A stretch of 64,000 nt of DNA from Hormiphora californensis (taxonomy: Eukaryota > Ctenophora > Tentaculata > Cydippida > Pleurobrachiidae), in contig CM035352.1 of the NCBI GenBank assembly GCA_020137815.1, forward strand, positions 8,362,416-8,426,415, read 5' to 3'. Position numbers and translations under genes: made by a program. Below are positions 1 through 10,191 of the stretch, in pieces. Position 1 is the first letter of the stretch; each line of letters starts with the position of its first letter. A model generated the notes under the pieces. The model worked only from the letters and a program-made list of their open reading frames with translations, made no database searches and was not told where the DNA came from.

Positions 1-71
1 ATACCGATTTTCTGTTAATTCCCATATTTTTTCCGCTAACTAATTGAGATACTAAATCCCATCAATTATAG

Positions 72-3000
72 GTGAACGTTATTAAAGTGTTGTTATGCAC
101 CCTCTGCCCCTTACTGCTCCTATTTCCCGTCCTCTCCTTTCGAAGTGATGGCACAACCAAACAGCGGTCCTTGGTCTCACGATTCCGTGGCAACTTCAAG
201 GTGGGTTCTGCAGTTGTTGAACTATTAGCTTAAATGAACCATAAATATACCGGATCGGCTGCAATGAGCACTATACTATTATCTTATCGAAATCGGTTAA
301 GAAATAGGGAATAAATTTTCTTCCACATGCAAAGCGGGATTTTGGTGGCAACAAAATAAAAACGGGGTTTGAACAGCAATAAATCGGATATACAATACAT
401 ACATTTTTATTAACAAAATAAATATTAAAATAAATATTTTAAATATTAAAAAGCAAGTTAGCTTTTATGTTATAGATTCGTACAGCTCAGCCAAATATAT
501 CTCTTTTGCAACATCTGATGTCATCAATATCAAGCTATAGCAGATCTATGAAACATAATGTTCTTTAAAGATTTTAGTAGCATTTTTTATCGTTGTCTAA
601 TCTGTAAATTGTAAATAAGGTCCGCTTGATGGAAATATTATTTTTTTAGTTTCCTTTTTTCCTCTTTTTTTTCTCCTTATTTAATAAACCGCACGTAATC
701 CACTATTGTCCTACCAGCGGCCAGACACTCTTAGATGTGAAACATATTTGAACGACAAGGGTCGTGCAGCTTACTGATTTTATTCTTTATTTTATATTTA
801 TTTATCGTCCAGTCTGGGGGTACGCAAAAGTGTCTGAATACTGGCGCCTGAACAGATTCGCTGACCACACTGGTAGAGAGTCAGTAATACCTCAATACCA
901 CATTGTAGCGAGTCAGCAGATACCTCAATACCGCATTGTACAGAGTCAGTATAGATACCTCAATACCGCATTTCCTTTCTCCGGAGTGTTCTGGCATTCT
1001 TGGTAAAGGCGAGATAAAGGAGTCCGTTGATGAGGGAGGCTGTTGTGGGCCACAAATTATGGGCCAGATAAGATCCTATAAACGGGGTTACCAAAGTATC
1101 CAATTCCACCGTAGATTTCATGTCCTGCGTCTTATAGGCGAATGGTTTAGCCACTATAGTGTAAATGAAGATACCCATTGAGACAGTGCTGTTGAAGTTC
1201 AGTATGGATATCTTGATTGTGCCATTTAGAGAGCGCTTCTGTCCACCAATAGGATGTCTGTAAAGCCATATCAGGTATGAGAGTGTTAGACAAGTTGAGG
1301 TGATGCCTAGAAGGTTAACCACCCCGATTGATGCGAGCAGGTAGATGAAATAAAATGGGCCGCCTATATAGGGGAAATCAATGCCGAAGATGACAGGTTT
1401 CAGGGTGTATGGCCATCCCTTGGTGACCAAGTATGCTATGTAGAGGGGTGGGTAGAGGATAGAAAATACAGTCCCCAGCAGGATGTATTTCAATGGTAAG
1501 TGTGCGAAGGGCCAACGGATTTGAATGAATCGCACCGTTGCAAAAATGGCTGTTATCATGATTGGTGCGTACTGTAAAGTGTAGACCATTAATGAGACGG
1601 ATAGGCCGAAGATACTTGGATTGATTCTTTTTGAATACAATATATAGTAGTCCTCGCACAGCACATCCGAAATGTTAAATGTGAGGAAGTTCTTGACCAT
1701 ACCACAATTGGGATCTTTCTCAGCCCAAAGTGCGGATAGTGCTACCGGAGAAAGGACCACACTGGAAAGCAGATCCGAGCATGCTAGGATTATGTAAAGA
1801 ACCTGAGAAATGGAATACTTTTTGTAGTAGTTGTGCCGGATTACCATTGCGTTTAAAGGGGCAGATACCAACGCCAAGCAAACAAGAATCTGGAACACAC
1901 CAAAGTCAGGAAAACTCGTTTTTCCTTCACTGAAAACTGCCATGTCTGAAAGACATGTAATTGTCTGTATTACAAAAGTCGTGAGTTTAAATTGTTGTTA
2001 TCAAATACAGGGTGTTCATTTTGGATCTTTACAAGCGTTGGGCTTCACCCAGAAAAAAGGTGACAAGATTAGGTCATGAAACTTCATACTTGGACTATTC
2101 TATACCCTCATTCAAAGTTCCTGGGGGTTTTGGAGCTTTAGGACCCCGGGAAGTGTGTTTTTGGCATCAAAACTACCAGAAGGAATTTTTTGCTGGTGCT
2201 GAGACTTTGCCAAAATGTTTTTTGGGTATTTTCTATGTCAATCCCAAAGTTTCATAGAGATTGGATGTGTTTTTCGGACTCAAAATTTCTATAAAAGTGG
2301 CTGGAAAGGCTCGAAAACAGCTCAAAAACGGCTAAAATTGAGTCTTTCCAGTCACTTTTTACGAAATTTTGAGTCTGAAAAACACATCCAATCTCTATGA
2401 AACTTTGGGATTGACATAGAAAATACCCAAAAAACATTTTAGCAAAGTCTCAGCACCAGCAAAAAATTCCTTCTGGTAGTTTTGATGCCAAAAACACACT
2501 TCCCGGGGTCCTAAAGCTCCAAAACCCCCAGGAACCTTGAATGAGGGTATAGAATAGTCCAAGTATGAAGTTTCATGACCTAATCTCGTCAACTTTTTTC
2601 TGGGTGAAGCCCAACGCTTGTAAAGATCTAAAATGAACACCCAGTACAATATATTTAAAAACTAGTCCCAGCCGACTGTATAAAAGCATAACACAGTACT
2701 ATTCAATCACTCGTTGTATTTAGTGGAAGCAACTAAAAGCTTATTACTCAAGAAAAATCTGTCAGAGCATTGGCCTGACCGGACTGCGGTCAGAGCATTG
2801 GCCTGACCGGACTGCGGTCAGAGCATTGGCCTGACAGAGGACGCCAGCTCTTACATAACATATCTTCATCATCATATCCACGGGCCATTTAAATGATGAA
2901 ACCTTTGCTCTTACAGCATTTATCCTTTTAAGTTGAATATTCCCAGAGATAAACGGTCACGTTCTATGCTTGAGAAACATTTATAAAGGATGTGTGCGGT

Positions 3001-6000
3001 TAAACTGGAAGAGGGTAAAACAAATTGGTACCACTTAATAAGTTTTAGACAGGAGAAACAACATATCTTTATGCTGGTAAAAAAGTGAAAAAACATTCTC
3101 AGGAAAAAAACTTCTCTCACACTTGACATCTCTGTGTGCTCGCAACCACAAGGGATTTACACGTACACAGTACTGAGTACTGTCAAGCATGCTTATACGA
3201 CCAGCCTCTTCACTTTACCGCAGCTGTATGAGACTAATACTATTATCAAAATGTGGCATTTCCCCACCGACGATAAGATAATGATAGTGTTCACCCTGCA
3301 GTGGTATAAGTCGGTCCGGTCCCGATTACTAAATATCATATAAGTCTTCACTTGAAACTTAGCCAACTTGAATTAGTTACTCTATTTCACGTTGTTGTGT
3401 TGCCCAGATAAGACTCACCACTATACATTTCCAGGCGTACTACTCCAGTCCTAGCGTTAAGTTCTGGTTTGCTACCATACTGTACGCTGCATTTGTTGGA
3501 TTCCAGACTTATGTGTTTCTCAGAATTATTGACAATCCAGTAAATGGGGTCTACACAAACATTCCTACCAGGGTAAGTAATATTTGTTGGGGTCTACACA
3601 AACATTCCTACCAGGGTAAGTAGTATTTGTTGGGGTCTACACAAACATTCCTACCAGGGTAAGTAGTATTTGATGGGGTCTACACAAACATTCCTACCAG
3701 GGTAAGTAATATTTGTTGGGGTCTACACAAACATTCCTACCAGGGTAAGTAGTATTTGTTGGGGTCTACACAAACATTCCTACCAGGGTAAGTAGTATTA
3801 GTTGGGGTCTACACAAACATTCCTACCAGGGTAAGTAGTATTTGTTGGGGTCTACACAAACATTCCTACCAGGGTAAGTAGTATTTGTTGGGGTCTACAC
3901 AAACATTCCTACCAGGGTATGTAGTATTTGTTGGGGTCTACACAAACATTCCTACCAGGGTAAGTAGTATTTGTTGGGGTCTACACAAACATTCCTACCA
4001 GGGTAAGTAGTATTTGATGGGGTCTACACAAACATTCCTACCAGGGTAAGTAGTATTTGTTGGGGTCTACACAAACATTCCTACCAGGGTAAGTAGTATT
4101 AGTTGGGGTCTACACAAACATTCCTACCAGGGTAAGTAGTATTTGTTGGGGTCTACACAAACATTCCTACCAGGGTAAGTAGTATTTGTTGGGGTCTACA
4201 CAAACATTCCTACCAGGGTAAGTAATATTTGTTGGGGTCTACACAAACATTCCTACCAGGGTAAGTAGTATTTGTTGGGGTCTACACAAACATTCCTACC
4301 AGGGTAAGTAGTATTTGTTGGGGTCTACACAAACATTCCTACCAGGGTAAGTAATATTTGTTGGGGTCTACACAAACATTCCTACCAGGGTAAGTAGTAT
4401 TTGATGGGGTCTACACAAACATTCCTACCAGGGTAAGTAGTATTTGATGGGGTCTACACAAACATCCCTACCAGGGTAAGTAGTATTTGATGGGGTCTAC
4501 ACAAACATTCCTACCAGGGTAAGTAGTATTTGTTGGGGTCTACACAAACATTCCTACCAGGGTAAGTAGTATTTGTTGGGGTCTACACAAACATTCCTAC
4601 CAGGGTAAGTAGTATTTGTTGGGGTCTACACAAACATTCCTACCAGGGTAAGTAGTATTTGTTGGGGTCTACACAAACATTCCTACCAGGGTAAGTAGTA
4701 TTTGTTGGGGTCTACACAAACATTCCTACCAGGGTAAGTAAATTACTTACTAAGTAATGTTAGTTGAATGTTGGGGTTTACCTACTTACTCAAAAAAGTA
4801 CTGCAATATAATAATAATAAACAATCATTGATTATACGTTTGGCAGGTCTCCTAATTAGATCGGGGATCGGTAATATCAGGATCAAGTTGTCACAGTCAT
4901 CTTACCCCGCCCCTAGGTGGTATATGTGGTATGGTTGCTGCTCTATGTCCTGGACGAGTTAATCCAAATTAAAATGACGCCCTTCCAAGATTGGGTGAAC
5001 AACATTTTCAACAGGGTCGACATGTTCATGTACCTAACCGTTATTACTGGCATTATCCTCTGTCACATTCCCACAGAAGCTGGTAAGTTCACTTCAATAA
5101 CTTTGCGGCAAATAAGTTCACTTCAATAAATTTCCGGCTAATAAATCAATATTTTACCAATCTTCACAATATGGGTATTATCTTCTGTTCACCCCTCCAG
5201 GTTCTGATACAGCAGATGCAAGTTTGCGTATAACATACGATACGGGGAGGATTTTCCTCTCCCTTGGCTCCATTTGCTTTTTCCTCCGGTTTCTCCACTC
5301 CTTTACAATTGACTCCACCCTGGGCCCTACCATCATGATGATCAGAATGATGTTATACGACTTCAAAGTAGGTGCTCGATCATGCCTCTTCACTATATTG
5401 TCACATGACCATACCACGTGACCATGACATCACGTGACCATTATATCACGTGACCATTATATCACGTGACCATTACATCACGTGGCGTCACGTATTTTAC
5501 TCCCTCAGGTGTTTCTATTGATGTTGGTTATTGTGGCTGTAGCGTTTGGTGTTGGATATACCATTGCTCTAACGGACCCAGATCAGTGGAAAGACAACCA
5601 ATCCCAGCTGGCTGGAGGGATCTTCTACTACACATACTTTCAGGTGATCTTCCTTTCAGAGCATTGGTCTGACCTGTATTCGCGAGCACCGCAGTCAGAG
5701 CATTGGCCTTACAGTGTTCCTCAGCTAAGTTGTAGAAATTACAGCTGAGTGTATTTAAAGAGTCCCTGTCCTGTCGCAGCACCATATTTGTAGTCGTACA
5801 TTTTTTAATCGGTTTAGCATTTTCGCTATTCATAAACCACCAGTCCCAGCTTATAGTTGATGTGTGTGTGTTTTACTTTTTAGTAGAACCCGGCCATTAT
5901 GATAACATTTGATCATGGTCATATTTGATCCTACCACGATATATCGTGATATTCACAAGGATCAAATACTGCTGCTGCTGTACTCCTACCTCACGCATTT

Positions 6001-9000
6001 CTCTCAGATGTTTGGAGAGCTATTTGTGGAGGATTTGAGGGAGGGAGCCGAGTCGGCAGATGATGATCAGAAACATTTCATAGAAACGAAACAAAACGGT
6101 CGCCATGGTTACACAATCGGTTAGTAAAGATCACATCTCTGTATTTTTCCTTGATTCACGACTCTCTGGGAGCTATTAAATATTTTAAGTCTTGGCTTTC
6201 CTGATTTGTACCCCTCACTCAGACTGAGTGACACCCCCCTATCTCCCCTCTATCGTTATTTGTTGTGGGCGTGTACAGCAGCTCTACTATCAAACACCCC
6301 ATCTCCATTTGGTATCGAAGATACCTCACACTCTTCTCGCGCTGGCAAGGGAGGGGTAACTTCGTTACCAAATCTCCAGACTCCAGCTCCTTCCTCTCGT
6401 CTCTCTCCGGGTTTGAACAAAACACTTCGACAGCTCTACATTAAAACACCCCCCCCCCCTGCAGGTATAGTTGGGGTGTACATGGCAATAGTTGTGCTCA
6501 TGTTGGTTAACATCTTGATCGCCATGTTCTCCGACACATATACCCGGGTAAAGGATAGAGAGGACATCATCTTCAAATTCCAACGACTCGAACTGCTCCT
6601 GGTAAGAATTATTTCAAAATCAACCAGACTCCTGGTAAGATGTAGTGTACCTTTCTGAGAGATACTGTTAAGAGTGCTGAGTGAATTATTTCAAAATCAA
6701 ATGTTAGCATACAAATCAACGTTCTACGTTGCACTTGCAACTTGCAGCAACATATGCTATGAGAGGGGCATAAAATCAAATTTGTTGGACGTTGGTGTTA
6801 TCTCTTTTTTTTTCTCCTCTCCCCCGGTTCATGTCTCACTCTCTCCCATGTATGTCCGTTTCATTTTCTGTTTTCACTATTGCTATACCTCCTTTTGGGT
6901 TTCCTAGTAGATGCCAGATGGTAGAGAGAAAGAAAGAAATAGAGAGAGAGAAGGCCATTGTTTCCTCCTTATTACTACACATGTACATTACCAACGGTCT
7001 GCTGAGCAGACTCTGCTCACATATTTATACCTTGTTAGTTGGACGGTAGAAACAACTCTTGTTTTCTCCCTGTGTGTTAGTGAAACTCAGGCTACCCAAT
7101 ACTTCATATTGTACTCACGTTTGCTATTGAGTAGGTGCATGTAGTGTACATCAACCCTCCGTTACTGTTTTTCTTGTGTATTACTATTAGCAGCCCACTC
7201 TCTTCCTGCTTTGTTCACCCTCCCCACTCCCCCGTGTTATCGCAGCTCCCCTATGTTTCCAGTCTGAACATGTCGTCTCCCCCATTTCCAGGAATCCGAG
7301 AGAAACTATCTGGCCCCTCCCTTTAATTTGGCACACCTCCTGGCACGTGCCATCTGTGGGCGGAGCGAGAGGGACATGTTCTCTCACGACAAGTGGAAGG
7401 ATACAGTAATTCGATCAGCAGTACTTGATTCGCTTGAGGTAGAATTTTTAGTTTTTTAAACTTTTAAACGTAAAATACAATTTTGACATCATACATATCA
7501 GTATAAATTCCATCCATTTTATATGTTGTACGGGGTGTTGGTCTTCTACGTATTTTACGGGGTGTTGGCCTCCTACGTCCCCTCATGTGATTCGAGTTTC
7601 CCCACTCTCTCACTCTCTCTCTAGTTTCACCACTCGCGTCTTTCCTTGTTGTTATTTCGATAAGAAGTCGTCCTTCCCTTTTGTAAACTGATATTCTTCA
7701 CCCTTTCTGTACCTTCGTCCTTCGTTATCTGGCAAACTCAATCAGGATATTGGGCCTTTCTTGTGATAGTCGACAAGCCTATGGGCGCTCGGAGTAGTAG
7801 TAGCTGTAGTGTTCACAGTGGGTAATTTTCCTGTGTGACCCTACAAAATGAAATATATGCCGTAGAAATCATATTTTTGGGCCAAAGTGACCTCTCCTAG
7901 ACTAAAACCGTGCCTAGAAAGCGATTTAGACACTTTTCAGAGTGCTTAGATGCCACCTTTTTGAGATATTTGAAGAAAATTAGTTAGCTAATTAATAACT
8001 TGATTAAGTAAAAACGTAACTTGGCTCAGGAACCACTTAGAGATCCAATTTTTGATGCAAATTGTCCGGAATGTGCATGTTTATATAGGACTTATGAAGC
8101 AACATATGGCCTAAATCAAACCGTTTTTGAGTTATATGCCACTTTAGATCAGGCATTTTACACATAAAAGCCGAAAAAGCGAAAAATCGCTTAAATTTCG
8201 CACTTTAAATGGCTATAAAATTCAAACGGGGGAAAAGTGGGGAATTCCCGCGACACCACAATGTTCCAAATTGTCCAGAGAGTCAGAATATCACAATGAA
8301 AAGCTTGGCGTCGAGTGGCGAAGTAACTTTTTTTGGTCATTCATACCCTAAAAATAGCCTAAATTTGACACGCGCGACTGAGAAAAAACAGTTAGAGAAA
8401 GACATATTGAACCCTAGTCACTGAAAAGAACACAAAACAACCATCACGATACAAAAGAAATGAAAGAAAAAGAATGAAAGGTATTGCAGTAGTGTGCACA
8501 TGGATCTAAGCGAATTTCACACCCAAAATGAAAACCCACAATTTCCCCCAACTTCAAACTAACATAAAATCTGTAAATCTCAATATTTTTCGATGCGGTT
8601 TGTTTTACGTGAAACCTTGATTATTTTTACTATCGATATCCAAATTTCAGCAAATTTAAAGACAACTTTTTTCCCCACTTTGTAGGGTCGTTACCCACTG
8701 TGGTGTTGGGCCATTTGTCTGTTTCCTTGAGAACGTGGATTGTGTTGGTTCTATTTCCTGGAAGATATGGCTGATTTTATTTGTCCTTTGGGCTTTGGGC
8801 CAAAGTTTGGCTCCTTAGATGGTAGCTGATAACACTCTCTTCCCAGTTTGGCGTTGTAGTACCTACTGACACTTTTGCAGGATCTAGTCCGCGAGGAAAA
8901 GACAGCGAAGAGTGTTGAAACTGAAAACTTGGTTCGAGAGAGTACCCGTGTTCTAAAGAGCAAGGTTAACAAGCTACAGAAGTATGTGGAACATTTAACC

Positions 9001-9434
9001 AGCACTATCGAGTCATATACATCCACTCTCCCCCCACGGACCCCCACTCAGCAGGTTTGTGATTGTGTCTAAATAGTGATTGTTTCTATTTCCTTCAATA
9101 TCTGCTTTCACTTTTGTATCCTGGCCGTGTAAGTATTTCCGTTTATCGTGTATACCTACTGCCAATGTGTCAACCAAGTGATTTTCCAAACATTCAACCT
9201 ACTCTTGTGATATACATATCGTGATATATTTCAGGGTATGTGATGTGATCCTTTAACAGTGATGTGACACTAAATCCGTGATGTGATCCTGAAACAGTGA
9301 TGTGACACTAAATCCGTGATGTGATCTTGTGATGTGTTAACATTGATCATTTGGTTTTTGAACCTGAATATTCTTGGCAGGATAATATCGATCTGGGTAT
9401 CGAGGACTGCGAGGAAGACCAAAACGGAGAATAA
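72..9434 (+). CDS. TRPM-family cation channel, 3' part (10 exons; 5' exons lie outside the window)
   Basis: Tetrameric plasma-membrane cation channel subunit. Exons read at 72-200, 3435-3572, 4917-5082, 5201-5367, 5509-5643, 6008-6119, 6465-6601, 7292-7438, 8881-9054 and 9381-9434 (stop TAA). All join in phase with GT-AG introns and give about 452 residues. Segments in order: hydrophobic pre-S1 (LLCTLCPLLLLFPVLSF), S1 (SPSVKFWFATILYAAF), S2, S3, S4, the TRPM-type S4-S5 linker (LGPTIMMIRMMLYDFK), S5, a pore loop with FGEL, S6 (LMLVNILIAMFSDTY) and a TRP helix (FKFQRLELL, where vertebrate TRPMs have WKFQR). A charged C-terminal coiled coil (LVREEK...LQKYVEHL) follows, then an acidic end. No C-terminal kinase or NUDT9 domain is present. 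Family membership is based on remembered TRPM sequence patterns. The large introns hold a GPCR gene, foldback elements and minisatellites. Confidence 0.92.
201..959 (+). other. TRPM intron, AT-rich, nothing recognised
   Basis: First part of the 3.2-kb intron between the pre-S1 and S1 exons, starting at the donor GTGGGT. It is AT-rich with T and A runs. The stretch at about 880-970 carries a short tandem motif (GAGTCAG..ATACCTCAATACC, three copies). No coding signal was found on either strand. Confidence 0.5.
960..1943 (-). CDS. Single-exon rhodopsin-like GPCR nested in a TRPM intron
   Basis: 327-residue intronless seven-transmembrane protein read from ATG at 1943. Hydrophobic segments are spaced as in class A receptors. 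TM2 carries a D in SDLLSSVVLSP. The end of TM3 reads ATVRFIQIRWPF, where R and W-P-F occupy the DRY/intracellular-loop-2 position but the canonical DRY is missing. TM7 ends LWPTTASLINGLLYLAF, a degenerate NPxxY (INGLLY). The tail is short and basic (ARTLRRKEMRY). A cysteine pair near TM3 and ECL2 is not obvious. It lies antisense within the intron between TRPM exons 72-200 and 3435-3572. Orphan receptors of this divergent type are common lineage-specific expansions in early-branching animals, and the ligand cannot be inferred. Confidence 0.82.
   Translation of the reverse strand: MAVFSEGKTSFPDFGVFQILVCLALVSAPLNAMVIRHNYYKKYSISQVLYIILACSDLLSSVVLSPVALSALWAEKDPNCGMVKNFLTFNISDVLCEDYYILYSKRINPSIFGLSVSLMVYTLQYAPIMITAIFATVRFIQIRWPFAHLPLKYILLGTVFSILYPPLYIAYLVTKGWPYTLKPVIFGIDFPYIGGPFYFIYLLASIGVVNLLGITSTCLTLSYLIWLYRHPIGGQKRSLNGTIKISILNFNSTVSMGIFIYTIVAKPFAYKTQDMKSTVELDTLVTPFIGSYLAHNLWPTTASLINGLLYLAFTKNARTLRRKEMRY
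2006..2646. mobile_element. Foldback (palindromic) Tc1/mariner-like MITE with TA target duplication
   Basis: Near-perfect inverted repeat of about 310 bp per arm meeting near position 2326. The tips read CAGGGTGTTCATTTTGGATC on the left and the complement of CTGGGTGTTCATTTTAGATC on the right. Each is flanked by TA (2006-2007 and 2645-2646), the classic mariner target-site duplication. There is no transposase ORF. The two arms give mirror-image shadow ORFs and are not genes. Confidence 0.88.
2759..2837. mobile_element. Micro-MITE of the CTGTCAG/CTGACAG family, three internal repeats
   Basis: About 79 bp bounded by CTGTCAG and CTGACAG. It contains the core AGAGCATTGGCCTGAC three times in a 28-bp tandem register (2761, 2789, 2817). 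It belongs to the same family as the copies near 5655, 23189, 29483 and 37374. No clear target duplication is visible at this copy. Confidence 0.65.
3546..4749 (+). repeat. 43-bp minisatellite, 28 copies, built from the TRPM exon 3' end plus its 5' splice site
   Basis: From the first GGGGTCTACAC (3546, still inside the S1 exon) to the last (4707) the spacing is exactly 27 x 43 bp, so 28 units lie in perfect phase. Each unit holds the last 27 nt of the coding exon (ending CCTACCAGG) followed by the donor GTAAGT. One copy near 3918 has GTATGT instead, and one near 4465 has ACATCCC instead of ACATTCC. Since 43 is not a multiple of three, use of the second donor shifts the frame, and an in-frame TAG appears soon after. 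Only the first donor (3573) preserves the TRPM reading frame. Confidence 0.95.
5417..5500. promoter_or_regulatory. Cluster of CACGTG palindromes (possible bHLH-type sites)
   Basis: Five copies of a 17-bp unit with core ATCACGTGACCAT lie in the TRPM intron, just before the S5 exon. CACGTG is the canonical E-box. Because it is part of a short tandem repeat, it may simply be a microsatellite, and regulatory function is inference only. Confidence 0.35.
5655..5717. mobile_element. Degenerate micro-MITE copy in a TRPM intron
   Basis: Contains TCAGAGCATTGGTCTGACC and, 35 bp later, GTCAGAGCATTGGCCTTACA, the two end modules of the CTGTCAG family with substitutions. It starts 12 bp after the S5 exon donor. 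Confidence 0.5.
7809..8707. mobile_element. Non-autonomous DNA transposon, 889 bp, 5-bp target duplication
   Basis: The termini are inverted: CACAGTGGGTAA with ACCCTACAAA nearby at the left (7814), and the reverse complement of both modules at the right (ending 8702). GTGTT stands directly outside both ends (7809-7813 and 8703-8707). The interior has no transposase ORF and contains short AT-rich text. It lies wholly within the TRPM intron 7439-8880. The superfamily is not assigned. Confidence 0.75.
9236..9340. repeat. Short tandem repeat, about 36 bp unit
   Basis: The phrase GTGATGTGA followed by CACTAAATCC or TCC(T)GAAACA recurs about three times in the last TRPM intron. It appears to be a small local minisatellite without further features. 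Confidence 0.5.
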
Positions 9435-9718
9435 TATTATTGATAGTATGCTTTTCAGATGTCCTTTTTCAGAGTTTTTGTATATAACGATGCATGTGTA
9501 ATATATTTTCTGGTAGTTTTTTAGTGTGAGTTTATTATGGAGTTCTTTTTCTATTCAGAATTCATCCAGTTTTCAGTTTCTCTTTTGCCCCTCCCTCAGT
9601 TATTACTCATTTATCCTTTGTGAGACAACCCTTCCCTGACTAGAATTCCCCAGAACTAAAAGCTAACTAACCCCTTGACCATTACTCCCAAAATTAACTA
9701 AATCTCCATTATAGCATC

Positions 9719-10141
9719 ATGGTTTCCAAGCTCGAGTACACAAAACGGGCCTTTATGGCATGTTTCCATAGCTACGAGCGTTTTGATGCTACGGAAGCCC
9801 AGGAAAACTTTGATGAGGTTTGGGGCCTCTCGGTAATTCTTGGTGGAATTTATTTGGTAACAGTTTACAGTGCAGAGAAATATGTCAAAGTAAGTGATAT
9901 ATCGGGCATGGTCTTAACCTCTGTGGCTGTAGAACAGTTTGTATTGTACTGCCTCACCCTGTACTTCCTGGACAATGGTAGTGGCACCTACACTGCTGTT
10001 TTTCTTTCATACAGCCCATCTTTGATCATAGTTTTTCTACCACTAACTCTCTTGCACCTATCTTTCTATCTTTTTTTCAGTGTTTTCTCTCTCTCTCTCT
10101 CTCTCTCTCGTTCTCTCTCTCTCTCTCGTTCTCTCTCTCTC

Positions 10142-10191
<50 letters not shown>

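Noticed and set aside
3546-4749. CRISPR-like or satellite array
   Set aside because: Unit 43 bp with no unique spacers; it is a minisatellite derived from the TRPM exon-intron border.
5528-5833. Minus ORF of 101 codons in the TRPM locus
   Set aside because: Antisense to the S5 exon and a micro-MITE; no protein features.
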